Origin: Bacillota bacterium
Lineage (GTDB): Bacteria; Bacillota; Clostridia; DSM-8532
Reading direction: 5' to 3'
Length of the DNA stretch: 9,749 bases
Assembly (NCBI GenBank): GCA_023446675.1
Contig: JAEXPO010000260.1
Location: 1 to 9,749, forward strand
The position numbers and the translations under genes were made by a program. This document shows, in pieces, positions 1 through 7,734 of the stretch (positions within the stretch are counted from its first letter, which is position 1; each line of letters begins with the position of its first letter). The notes beneath the pieces were generated by a model that did not search any database, was not told where the DNA came from, and saw only the letters and a list, made by a program, of their open reading frames with translations.

Positions 1-227
1 ATGGAAGCGGGGAATATAAAGAAAAAAGGGCGGTTTATGACAAACGCTTTCCCCAGTATGCCTCTGTTTTTGAGAAGACCGACAATGAGCTGTATGAAAT
101 CCTTCCGCTGGTTATATGGCATTACAACCCGTCCCTGGGAGAAATGCACCGTGACGAATTAATTCTCGATTTGGAATACTTCAAGGAAATTGAACCCTAC
201 TGCTTTCACAAATATGAAGAGCGTTAA
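1..227 (+). CDS. C-terminal fragment of an unrecognised protein
   Basis: The frame whose codons begin at position 3 is open from the window edge to a TAA at 225-227, giving 74 residues of the end of a longer protein. The peptide is rich in acidic and aromatic residues; it contains YEILPLVIWHYNP and ends CFHKYEER. This looks like a real soluble protein tail. The competing frame that starts at the ATG at position 1 gives a basic, low-quality peptide that stops near 160. I do not recognise the family and no catalytic motif is visible, so no function is given. It is the only plus-strand gene here and it converges on the DUF5711-type gene, with 36 bases between the two stop codons. Codon quality makes me fairly sure that it is coding; the start lies outside the window. 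Confidence 0.65.
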   Translation, partial: GSGEYKEKRAVYDKRFPQYASVFEKTDNELYEILPLVIWHYNPSLGEMHRDELILDLEYFKEIEPYCFHKYEER

Positions 228-263
228 CCGGCTGAGTTACAGTCAGGATGCTTTCCCAGTTCT

Positions 264-1490
264 TTAAAAGATTCCCAGGAATTTACGCTGCATATCGATT
301 TTAACCCGTATGAGCTCACCCTGGGATACGATGTATGCCGTATCGCCCCGTGACAGCCTCACCGCCGCCACATTGGAGCGGGCGGTATACATATCCTTAA
401 TTTCCCCGTTCTTGCCGATAAAGTAAACCTCCGGGCCGCAAATAACAGCCGCTACATCACCGTAAACAGATATCCCGGTAACCATGCCGTCCAGCTTAAG
501 ATTGTACTTTTCCTTGCCGTCCTCATCGTAAATGCTAAGCTGGGAGGCCACTTTTTTTTCACGGTCATACAGCTCCTGATCCAGGCTGGCTGCAATAACC
601 TCGCTGCCGTTAAATACGGCTGCCGCCGTAAAATTATCCTTCTCCGGCTTCTTGCTCCATAAGGTCTTCAAGGAGGAATCCACACAAAGAAGGCTGTTTT
701 CTCCGGCAAGAACCAGCTTTTCCCTGCCCAGCGCCATGGCGCTGAAGAAAAGCTCCTCTTCTCCTCTTACGCTTCCTGTCTGGCTCATGGATAAATTCAA
801 AAATTCAAACACGCCTGTTGTCTGAAGGCCCTGGGTTTCCACACCACAGACAATAAAGCCCTGGGAATTATAGCTGGGAAAGTGATAGAGTGAAATGGGA
901 TAGTAGTCGGAAACATTGCGGAAGGCAATTTCGTCGCCGTCAACGGAATAAAGCCGTATACTGCGCTTATAGCCCGCAAGCTCGCTGCGGGTTATAACGT
1001 AAACCCATGAATCATATAATCCTGCGCCTACTATGTCCTCATCCAGTGTTTTTTCCCACAGGATATTGCCTTCACCGGCCATCGCCAGGTAGCGGCCGCT
1101 TAAATCCGCGAGAAAGGTCTTTTTGCCGTTTGCCCGTATAAAGGGCTTCTTAAGCTCAACGGGCAAGTACCATTTTTCCTCGCCCTCATCATTATAAAAG
1201 CGCAGAGCGCTAATGGAGCAAAGCAAAAAACCGTCGTCACGGGCATCGTAAGCCAGAGCCTCGGAGGCATTAAGAGCGGTAATTGTCTTTACCGTTTGAA
1301 CAATTTCCTCCTGGCCAATGCTCAAAACCCGGTTATAAAGCCCTGTGAAGCCATCTGCCAGACCTTCTGCGGGATTTATGCCAAAAAACGAATATAACCC
1401 CACCCCCACTATGAGAAGCAGGAATAAGAGAAAACTAATAAGCTTTATAAAAAAGGATCTTATGGGTCTTGGCTTTTTTCCGTCCTTCAT
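264..1490 (-). CDS. DUF5711-type membrane-anchored beta-propeller-like protein
   Basis: This 408-residue protein starts with a basic stretch (MKDGKKPRPIR) followed by one hydrophobic segment at about residues 13-35. There is no obvious cleavage site, so it is probably a signal anchor with the rest outside the cell. The remainder is beta-rich and carries recurring 'hydrophobic strand, turn, W/Y-x-K' patterns (EKWYLPV near 105-111, ILWEKTLD near 143-150, TLWSKKPE near 276-283, EKYNLKLDG near 327-335). These resemble PQQ/WD-type propeller blades and the clostridial DUF5711 family, whose function is unknown. The ATG at 1488-1490 is the only sensible start because an in-frame TAG lies two codons upstream. 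The nearest Shine-Dalgarno (AAGGAG) is 14 bases away, which is longer than usual. It is the last gene of the envelope cluster, 58 bases after the protease gene. The family call comes from memory of sequence style, not from a search. Confidence 0.8.
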   Translation of the reverse strand: MKDGKKPRPIRSFFIKLISFLLFLLLIVGVGLYSFFGINPAEGLADGFTGLYNRVLSIGQEEIVQTVKTITALNASEALAYDARDDGFLLCSISALRFYNDEGEEKWYLPVELKKPFIRANGKKTFLADLSGRYLAMAGEGNILWEKTLDEDIVGAGLYDSWVYVITRSELAGYKRSIRLYSVDGDEIAFRNVSDYYPISLYHFPSYNSQGFIVCGVETQGLQTTGVFEFLNLSMSQTGSVRGEEELFFSAMALGREKLVLAGENSLLCVDSSLKTLWSKKPEKDNFTAAAVFNGSEVIAASLDQELYDREKKVASQLSIYDEDGKEKYNLKLDGMVTGISVYGDVAAVICGPEVYFIGKNGEIKDMYTARSNVAAVRLSRGDTAYIVSQGELIRVKIDMQRKFLGIF

Positions 1491-1548
1491 GGGCTATGGA
1501 CTTTCTCCTTTGTAGACGCTCCAATGATGCACCCTTTGAGCCCGAGCC

Positions 1549-3018
1549 TTATTTCAAAAGCCCGAACAGGCTCAGGGCCTCCTTATACGGCGGATCATTG
1601 GCATTTCTGAGGCTATTGAGGGTTTCATTCAGGGATTTCCGGGTGGCCTCATCTAGCTTGCCGGTAACCGGAAGTCCTTTTGCCCCCTGATAGGATTTTA
1701 CGGCATTGAACGTGGCCTGGTCAAACAATTTATTCGGCGCCTCGTCAAGATACCCTGCCGCCTTAAGAATTTGCTCCGCCGCGTAAACCTCCGGACTGTA
1801 GCTCTGAAGATCGCTGTCCGGTCCGTATAAAAAATTCACACCGGATAAATCCAAACCGTTGACAAGGGTTTTCGGTTCGGTTTCATACCGTGGCTTTAAG
1901 CCCTCACCGTCAATGGTTCTGCCCTTGGGTGTAATATAAAAGGCAGATGTAATTTTAGCAACCCCCAGAAGATCTTCATCCGGTGCCAGAAGGGCATAAT
2001 TCAAAAGCGTACTGGGCTTGTTCTTAACATCCCCCACATAGCTTCCGAAATAACGCTCATAAGCCTCGGGCGTCAGAACAGGAAAAAAGGACTGAACCAC
2101 ACCCTTGCCATAGGTTTCACCCCCTATGACAACACCAATTCCCGCATCCTCCAATGCACCGGTGAGAATTTCAGAAGCGCTTGCGGTGTTTTCATCCGTC
2201 AGTATGGCAAGTATATAGGTAGGATTTTTTTCATAATTCACGTATTGGTAATCCGCATTATTTTGTGAGCGGAAGCGAAGTGTGCTTACAATACCGGGCT
2301 GCATGAGGCGGGAGGCTACCGCAACAGCCTGAGGCACATAACCTCCGGGATTGCCTCTCAAATCCAGCATAATGCGCTTAAGGCCTTTTTCATCCACCTT
2401 GTCCATAGCTTCCTCAAAGTACTGCGCCGTATAGTTGTTGAAGCTGTCAATGCGAATGTAGGCAAAGTTCTCTTCAATCCGGTATTGAACAGGATTGACA
2501 ATCACACTGCCTCTCTTTATGGAAATAACCTTGTAAGCACCCTGTCGGTAAATGGTGAGGGTGACGCCTGTGCCCTCCTCTCCCCGTATGAGTGAGGCGG
2601 CCAGCTCGGCGGTCATTCCTTTGGTTGCCTTATCTTCTATTTTAAGGATAATATCCCCATCCTGAACTCCCGCCTTTTCCGCCGGTGAATTCTCATAAAC
2701 ATCCAAAATGCGGATACCGTCCTCATGAGGCTCCAATACCGCCCCGATGCCTGAGAAATTACCGCCCATAGAGCTGGAAAGAGACAGGTATTCTTCCATA
2801 TCATAGAAATCGGAATAGGGATCCAGCTCATTGAGCATTCCCTTCAAAGCTCCTTTAAGAAAGACCTTCTCCGGTACGGCCTTATAATATTGCTCGCTGT
2901 AGAATTTCATCATGGTGTCCAGATAATCGCCATAATTCACAGCAAAAGAGCCTGTCATTCCGCTGAAAAAAATGATAAAGGCCAGTGCCAGGCCTGTTAT
3001 TGACTTAAACCGCTTCAT
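1549..3018 (-). CDS. ctpA: S41 family carboxy-terminal processing protease with PDZ and peptidoglycan-binding domains
   Basis: The 489-residue protein has an N-terminal hydrophobic signal or anchor (about 6-26). A PDZ domain follows at about 83-160, with the GIGAVL strand and the SPAEKAGVQDGDIILKI core. The S41 protease core spans about 170-370. The catalytic serine is probably S280 in ENTASASEI, the lysine K305 in GETYGKG and the supporting glutamine Q309. The 25-residue Ser-Lys spacing and the 4-residue Lys-Gln spacing match the Ser-Lys-Gln arrangement of Tsp/CtpB proteases. A C-terminal PG_binding_1-like domain (about 410-468; AEQILKAAGYL, FDQATFNAVKSYQ, GLPVTGKLDEAT) should hold the enzyme at the wall. 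The family cuts exported proteins near their C-termini. Length and domain order fit Bacillus-type CtpA. A Shine-Dalgarno AAAGGA lies 8 bases before the ATG. The gene follows two secreted SLH protein genes, which makes those proteins candidate substrates (inference). Confidence 0.95.
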   Translation of the reverse strand: MKRFKSITGLALAFIIFFSGMTGSFAVNYGDYLDTMMKFYSEQYYKAVPEKVFLKGALKGMLNELDPYSDFYDMEEYLSLSSSMGGNFSGIGAVLEPHEDGIRILDVYENSPAEKAGVQDGDIILKIEDKATKGMTAELAASLIRGEEGTGVTLTIYRQGAYKVISIKRGSVIVNPVQYRIEENFAYIRIDSFNNYTAQYFEEAMDKVDEKGLKRIMLDLRGNPGGYVPQAVAVASRLMQPGIVSTLRFRSQNNADYQYVNYEKNPTYILAILTDENTASASEILTGALEDAGIGVVIGGETYGKGVVQSFFPVLTPEAYERYFGSYVGDVKNKPSTLLNYALLAPDEDLLGVAKITSAFYITPKGRTIDGEGLKPRYETEPKTLVNGLDLSGVNFLYGPDSDLQSYSPEVYAAEQILKAAGYLDEAPNKLFDQATFNAVKSYQGAKGLPVTGKLDEATRKSLNETLNSLRNANDPPYKEALSLFGLLK

Positions 3019-3065
3019 TCCCTGTTTCCTTTCCGGCTTATACGCCCGTTCCCGGTTTTTTCCTT

Positions 3066-4616
3066 TTAATAAATAAGCATTCTGTCCCTGTAGTCCTTTA
3101 AAAGCTCGTCGCCCATGTACCGGATAACATTGTAGAGCAAGGTAGCCGAATCGTTATTGGTTATTCTGTTGCTTGCGTTGAAATAGCCTCTGGCATCCCC
3201 TGCGTAAATTCCCAGGGTGCTGGCCACGGAAGCGGCATTTCGCGCAAAGGAGGGAATGGCGTCATTATCGGGGAAGGCTGTCGCACCGTAAGGGAACGGT
3301 GCCAGCTTCTGAAGGCCAAGGGAGGATACAATCATAAATACGGCCTCCGCATTGGTAATATACGCATCGGGCCTGAAATAGGAGCGTCCTACCCCCTGAA
3401 CAATGCCTTTATCGTAGGCTGCTTTTATTTGAGCGTAGCCGGGATCCTCAATTGCCACATCCAGGAAGGGTGAAACCTCCTCAACCTTGGTTCTGGAACG
3501 GGTAGAAGAAGTGGTGGCGGCTTTGCGGACATCCGTATCCTCAGGTATATCCTTAAGGGCATTGACCAGCATAACCACAAATTCACGCCGTGTCACATAT
3601 TTGTTGGCATTATAATCGGTGCCTGTCCCGGGTATAACCCCAAGGCCGAACAGACTGGAAATAACCGCTTCGTTGGAATGCCCCTTAAGGTGCTTTAAAT
3701 CCGGCACCGTCAGACGGGCGTATTGGGGGGCAGTTTCTTCACTATGCCTGCCCGTATAGGTTTTTATTATATTGGTGGGCTTGTTGTTCTTATCAAATTC
3801 AGGCAGGCGGGCGGTGTAATCCAGTGTGGATTCCGTCCAGCCTACGGTTCGGTAGCCGCCGTCAAAGCTTATTTGGTCGGGCTCATTTTCAGCATAAACC
3901 ATTTGAAGCTTGCGGGTGCTTGAAAGAACGAGATTCACAGAGCCACCCCAATTTGTTGCCGGAGTTGTGCTTCCGGTCTTGCTTTCCAGCATGACATTAA
4001 CCAGCTGGGTTTGTGTGGCGCTCCAGTACTGGTCATAGGAGTAAATCTCACCGGTATAGGTTACCGTTACCGTATCGGCATTGTTGCCGTTAACCAGATA
4101 AACCTTTGTACCTTTAAATTCCCCTGCGCTGTAATTAATGGCAGGCTGGGGATCAGTGAGCATGGAACGGGTGAACTGGTAGCTTGACAAAGTGTAGGGT
4201 ACGTTGCCAACGATAATGGTTTCGGATGGGGTAGTCAGATTTCTCACATTGGTAGACTCGGTAATCTGGCCGTTGGCATCGGTTACCACTGTGGTTTCCA
4301 ACTGAAGTACTCTTGTTAGAGTAATTCTGCTGTCGGCGCTGGTAAGCCGGTAGGTATAGGTGGATTGTACCGTTCCGCTTTTCTCCTGTTTTTTTATGGT
4401 AAGGGAGCCGGTCAGCAAAAGGGGAACCCCTGTAATAAATGTCATTTCCGAATAAAAATACTCGCCTGTTCCAACCTTGGACTTTTGACTGTTTACTGTT
4501 GAAATGCCGCCTTCATAGCCCATGGAGCCTTCGGCAGCCAGAGCTTTTACAGGCATGGTGAAGATAACAGACACCAGCAACACTGCTGCAATTATTTTTT
4601 GTAAGATGGTTTTCAT
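3066..4616 (-). CDS. Secreted protein with three C-terminal SLH repeats
   Basis: The 516-residue protein starts with a classical signal peptide (MKTILQK, then a hydrophobic core) with likely cleavage after ALA at 28. Residues about 29-300 are Thr/Ser-rich and beta-rich, with no family I recognise. Three SLH repeats follow: about 306-353 (with VTRREF), 382-435 (SPFLDV ... YFRPDAYITNAEA) and 445-500 (AFPD ... YFNASNRITNNDS). SLH triplets bind pyruvylated secondary cell wall polymer; only the first repeat keeps a TRxE-type motif. Alanine-rich helices and the FRP(D)xxxIT pattern support the call. The ATG is supported by the signal peptide. Its ribosome site is odd, because the strong AAAGGAAAGGA sits 14 bases or more upstream and better serves a three-codon frame that ends one base before this ATG. 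The gene lies between the larger SLH gene (92-base gap) and the protease gene (47-base gap), probably in one transcript. The role is structural or surface; the exact function is unknown. Confidence 0.9.
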   Translation of the reverse strand: MKTILQKIIAAVLLVSVIFTMPVKALAAEGSMGYEGGISTVNSQKSKVGTGEYFYSEMTFITGVPLLLTGSLTIKKQEKSGTVQSTYTYRLTSADSRITLTRVLQLETTVVTDANGQITESTNVRNLTTPSETIIVGNVPYTLSSYQFTRSMLTDPQPAINYSAGEFKGTKVYLVNGNNADTVTVTYTGEIYSYDQYWSATQTQLVNVMLESKTGSTTPATNWGGSVNLVLSSTRKLQMVYAENEPDQISFDGGYRTVGWTESTLDYTARLPEFDKNNKPTNIIKTYTGRHSEETAPQYARLTVPDLKHLKGHSNEAVISSLFGLGVIPGTGTDYNANKYVTRREFVVMLVNALKDIPEDTDVRKAATTSSTRSRTKVEEVSPFLDVAIEDPGYAQIKAAYDKGIVQGVGRSYFRPDAYITNAEAVFMIVSSLGLQKLAPFPYGATAFPDNDAIPSFARNAASVASTLGIYAGDARGYFNASNRITNNDSATLLYNVIRYMGDELLKDYRDRMLIY

Positions 4617-4617
4617 G

Positions 4618-4629
4618 CTAACCTACCAT
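4618..4629 (-). other. Possible three-codon leader frame before the 516-residue SLH gene
   Basis: On the minus strand, ATG-GTA-GGT-TAG ends one base before the ATG of the SLH gene. An AAAGGA at 4636-4641 lies six bases ahead of this mini-frame, which is a better distance than it has to the SLH start itself (19 bases; the second AAGGA copy is 14 bases away). This is what is seen. Translation of the mini-frame, and coupling of its stop to the downstream start, are inference. It may be chance. Confidence 0.25.
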
Positions 4630-4708
4630 ATCCTTTCCTTTGTATCTTATAGCTGATAAGCGCCAATAAAAAACTTTTTTCGCCGACGCGTTCATATTTA
4701 TAGCTTCG

Positions 4709-7645
4709 TCAGTCGCACAGCACAATGATTCCGGTATTGCCTGTGGATAGATTAAGAATCCGAACCGAATCCCCCTTCTTAAGCGCGCCTGGCTCCACAA
4801 GCTGTCCTTTCCTCAATACAATGGCATTTTCTGGAAGGGCGACTGTGATATTGGCGCTGCTCTTCCAGACAAAGGTGTCCGAGCTGTAGGTCATGGCCTC
4901 GTTGAGAATAACCGTCGCTCCTCCTGCTGCTGTTCCGTCCTCAGAAGTAGCCACAGTAACCGAGCCGATTCTTCCCCGTACAGGTGTATTGGCATAGCCT
5001 GCCGTACTGATAAGACTGGCCTTAGTACCGTCAGCCACGATGTAAACGGTTTTTGTAAGATAAGTATCATCCAGCTCCTGTATATTGGTTACGCCGTCAT
5101 CCGCCAGGAAGCGGGTGGAGCTGAGATCCAAATCAAAGGTTTTGGGAGTATTGGTAAAATTCCAGGTAATACCGCTGAGCTGGGCAAAGGATTCCACCGT
5201 CACGGTTTTAGACGGGGTTAAGGCTTTTATCCTGCCCCGGTATACGGTAAGCCCCGAGGTTTGTGTGCCTGTTTCGCTTACCAGTACGGGCACAATATAC
5301 CCGCTTGCGCTGCTTGCCCTTTCCAGAGAGGCCTTAACCGGATCCAGGCTGGACAGGGAGGTCATATCGACAAGGCGCCCATCTCTGACAACCAGGGTGT
5401 TCTCATCATAGTATACCGTATCCGAAAGATTTTCAAAAGCAATGGTTTTTATAGCGCTCTGAACTGAAAGAACATTGTCGCTTACCAGGGTTTCGTAAAC
5501 TGAAGCGCCCCTGTAGGCTGCGGCTACAATTTTATCCTTGCCGTCCACATCCTTCTTTATGGCGTAATAGACGGTTCCTCCAGCGGAAACCCTTCCCGGA
5601 CGGTCCTTATAGGTTCCGTTAAAGGCAAGTGAGACCATTCCCACCGTAGAAGCATTTTCCCATTTGCCGTTTACAAACTCCTTTACTCCTGAAACCACCA
5701 AGGAGTCGGAGACGGTGTTGTAGTTTTCCAAAGTCCCTCTGAAAAGGCCTGTAATGGGCTGGGGGTTCTTTTCAAGATCAATGCTTCCGATAAAGAGGCT
5801 TCCGCCGATGCTTTGTATGTAAAGCCGGATGGAATCCCCCGTATGGGCCTCGCTTAAGGTGGTGGCATAGCCGTTTTTGTAAATGGGAACAGCGGAGGAA
5901 ACCGTATAGGATACAAAGCTTCCGTCGCTCTTTTTGACCGTTATGTTGGAGCCGGTCTTTGTATAGAGTGTCCCTTCCACCGCATTGTAATAGCTCTTGG
6001 CGCTGATGCCCGTGATATAGCCGTCATCGTCAAGCTTTACAAAAACGAAATCCCCGGGAAGAATGCTTTCGGCGGATACTGACGCGCCGTCCCGGGTAAC
6101 AGGAACATCATAGCCGTAAAGGAAATTGCGCAAGGCTGTCAGGCTCTCCTCGCTTGTGGGGGAGGTGCCGGAGCCGTCTGCAAAATAGAGGGTCATGTAG
6201 CCCAGGGACGGATTATTCTCACGAACCACGCCTGTGGCCATGCCCTTATCCTCAAGGAGAGCGGCGTTCACAAGATCAAAGCTCTCCACCAATCCGTTTT
6301 TCACAGTAAGAATATAATCGCTGCGGGCTTTAACCGTACTGAGATCCCCCACCGATCCGCTGTCGTATACTCTTGCTGAATTGCTCACCGAATAGCGATC
6401 CGCAGCACCGGTGGGCTGCAGGTTATTGAGGGTTTTGGAATCCAGTGTGCGTATATCGGGATACGGCAGCTCCAGGTACCGTGAAAACTCAACCGTCTTG
6501 CCCGTGGTGTCCACCTGGCCCACACGGCCCAGATAATAGCGGGTACCTTCGGAGGGTATAACCTGAATGAATACGACCTCGTTGGCGGCATTTGAAATAT
6601 AACGGATAAAATCGCCCGGTTTAAGGGTATCCAGAAGGCCCAGGCTTCCGCTTTTCAGCACCACCGACGAGGATAACAGGGTGTTGCTTTGTCCTGTCTG
6701 CTCGTTTTTGCCGCTGGACAGCTCCTCCGTCCCGTTAAGGGTATGAAGATCCCCTCCGCTGCTGCGGATATTTAACGTGGTTGTGGTACGGTTATTGCCG
6801 TTGGACATATCCTTGCCGGATATAATATCTTCTACGGTTCCTGTAAACTTCTCATAGCCTAAGCGGGTAAAAAGTACCGGCTCGGCATTGACAATAATCT
6901 GAGCCAGCTCGGCACGTGTAACGGACGCCTTGGGCCTGAAATAGCCATTGGTGTCACCGCTCATGATTTTGTTTTGCAGCAGGGCCTCAATTTGGGGTAT
7001 GCGATGGGGATTGGACTGATTCCAGTCCCTGTAGGAGTTAAAGATATTGGTTTGGGAATTGACGGGTGCCAGCTCCATTACCGAAGCGGCGTAATAGGCC
7101 AAATCCTCCCGGGTAACGGCAGCCGAACGGTTAAAGGTCGAGCCTGTCCCGGTTTGTCCTAAAGCGGCATAATAATCCTGAAGAGTGATTAAGCCGTCGT
7201 TATAGGCTAATTGAATGTAGCCGTCGGACCACATGCGCGGTGCGGGATACAGCCTTGCATTGGCTGCCCTGGCAAGATCCAGAGCCTCTGCGGCCTGCTG
7301 AGCCTCCGCTTCCCTGCCCACCATATTGTAGACGGCGGCAAGGGCCTGATCCACGCTCAGGGTATTTTGAAGCCCAAAAACCCGGGTTCCGGCTGAGGTA
7401 AGACTGCCCTTCAAAAGCTCGAGAGCTCCCGTTTCATAAACGGCATCTCTTGCAAAGGATGTGGAATTGCGAACATCGGTATAGGAAATATTGCTAAGAA
7501 GCGCGGAAGCCTTAAGCGTTCCGCTGAAGGTTCTTGCCGGGGTTTCACTCGTGGCCCCCGCCGCCGTAAGATATCCCGGCGAAATGCAACCGATTGCCAG
7601 GCAGGCGGCAAGTCCTGCCGCAAGGACTTTTTTATATAAGCGCAA
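4709..7645 (-). CDS. Large secreted protein with N-terminal SLH repeats and tandem beta-rich modules
   Basis: I place the start at the TTG at 7643-7645 (978 residues). A GGAGG lies 8 bases upstream, and the product then opens with a compact signal peptide (MRLYKK, hydrophobic core, cleavage likely after TAAGA at about 31). An ATG five codons earlier, at 7658-7660, has no ribosome site and would put the GGAGG inside the gene. SLH-like repeats lie at about 54-110 (degenerate), 138-193 (VTRED) and 200-256 (YFRPKASVTRAEL). From about residue 267 to the end there are roughly eight divergent modules of 75-104 residues. Most open with xxGx[VLIF], and several close with a GD-plus-hydrophobic-strand motif. 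These suggest small beta-barrels, loosely like DUF5666 (inference). Cysteines at 15 (LAAC) and 20 (AIGC) leave a weak lipoprotein alternative. The protein is probably attached to the wall by its N-terminal end; no enzymatic motif is visible. Confidence 0.9.
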   Translation of the reverse strand: MRLYKKVLAAGLAACLAIGCISPGYLTAAGATSETPARTFSGTLKASALLSNISYTDVRNSTSFARDAVYETGALELLKGSLTSAGTRVFGLQNTLSVDQALAAVYNMVGREAEAQQAAEALDLARAANARLYPAPRMWSDGYIQLAYNDGLITLQDYYAALGQTGTGSTFNRSAAVTREDLAYYAASVMELAPVNSQTNIFNSYRDWNQSNPHRIPQIEALLQNKIMSGDTNGYFRPKASVTRAELAQIIVNAEPVLFTRLGYEKFTGTVEDIISGKDMSNGNNRTTTTLNIRSSGGDLHTLNGTEELSSGKNEQTGQSNTLLSSSVVLKSGSLGLLDTLKPGDFIRYISNAANEVVFIQVIPSEGTRYYLGRVGQVDTTGKTVEFSRYLELPYPDIRTLDSKTLNNLQPTGAADRYSVSNSARVYDSGSVGDLSTVKARSDYILTVKNGLVESFDLVNAALLEDKGMATGVVRENNPSLGYMTLYFADGSGTSPTSEESLTALRNFLYGYDVPVTRDGASVSAESILPGDFVFVKLDDDGYITGISAKSYYNAVEGTLYTKTGSNITVKKSDGSFVSYTVSSAVPIYKNGYATTLSEAHTGDSIRLYIQSIGGSLFIGSIDLEKNPQPITGLFRGTLENYNTVSDSLVVSGVKEFVNGKWENASTVGMVSLAFNGTYKDRPGRVSAGGTVYYAIKKDVDGKDKIVAAAYRGASVYETLVSDNVLSVQSAIKTIAFENLSDTVYYDENTLVVRDGRLVDMTSLSSLDPVKASLERASSASGYIVPVLVSETGTQTSGLTVYRGRIKALTPSKTVTVESFAQLSGITWNFTNTPKTFDLDLSSTRFLADDGVTNIQELDDTYLTKTVYIVADGTKASLISTAGYANTPVRGRIGSVTVATSEDGTAAGGATVILNEAMTYSSDTFVWKSSANITVALPENAIVLRKGQLVEPGALKKGDSVRILNLSTGNTGIIVLCD

Positions 7646-7653
7646 TGGTGCTG

Positions 7654-7658
7654 CCTCC
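7654..7658 (-). promoter_or_regulatory. Ribosome binding site that decides a TTG start
   Basis: The minus strand reads GGAGG here, 8 bases before a TTG at 7645-7643. The alternative ATG at 7660-7658 has only TTTTATCTTGA before it, with no Shine-Dalgarno match. The GGAGG overlaps that ATG's second codon. The spacing and the shape of the resulting signal peptide both favour TTG. Confidence 0.7.
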
Positions 7659-7734
7659 ATTCAAGATAAAATCTGCTATAGGTGATATCGGCATGAACAG
7701 GCAGCTTATAAATCTTTTTTACGTTACTCTTTGA

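Noticed and set aside
4651..4665. Short inverted repeat ATAGC/GATAAG (CTTAT-CAGCT-ATAAG on the minus strand) as an operator
   Set aside because: The arms are only 5 bp and AT-rich; such repeats are expected by chance in a gap of this composition.
4661..4690. A-tract/T-tract palindrome (AAAAAACTTTTTT) flanked by CGCC copies, as an intrinsic terminator between the two SLH genes
   Set aside because: The stem is only A:T with almost no loop, there is no GC-rich stem before a terminal T run in the minus direction, and the flanking CGCC copies are direct rather than inverted.
4618..4800. 60-codon frame spanning the end of the large SLH gene and the following gap
   Set aside because: It starts inside the SLH gene in another frame and has no recognisable domain. 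Only its last three codons are of interest, as a possible leader frame.
5085..5411. Plus-strand open frame of 108 codons inside the large SLH gene
   Set aside because: It lies wholly opposite a strong coding gene with signal peptide and SLH domains, has no ribosome site that I can support, and its peptide resembles no family.
7661..7734. Promoter for the envelope cluster in the gap after the ABC ATPase gene
   Set aside because: TATAAG and TATAGC could be -10 boxes, but neither has a convincing -35 hexamer at 16-18 bases. A promoter here is plausible from the change of function but not supported by the bases.
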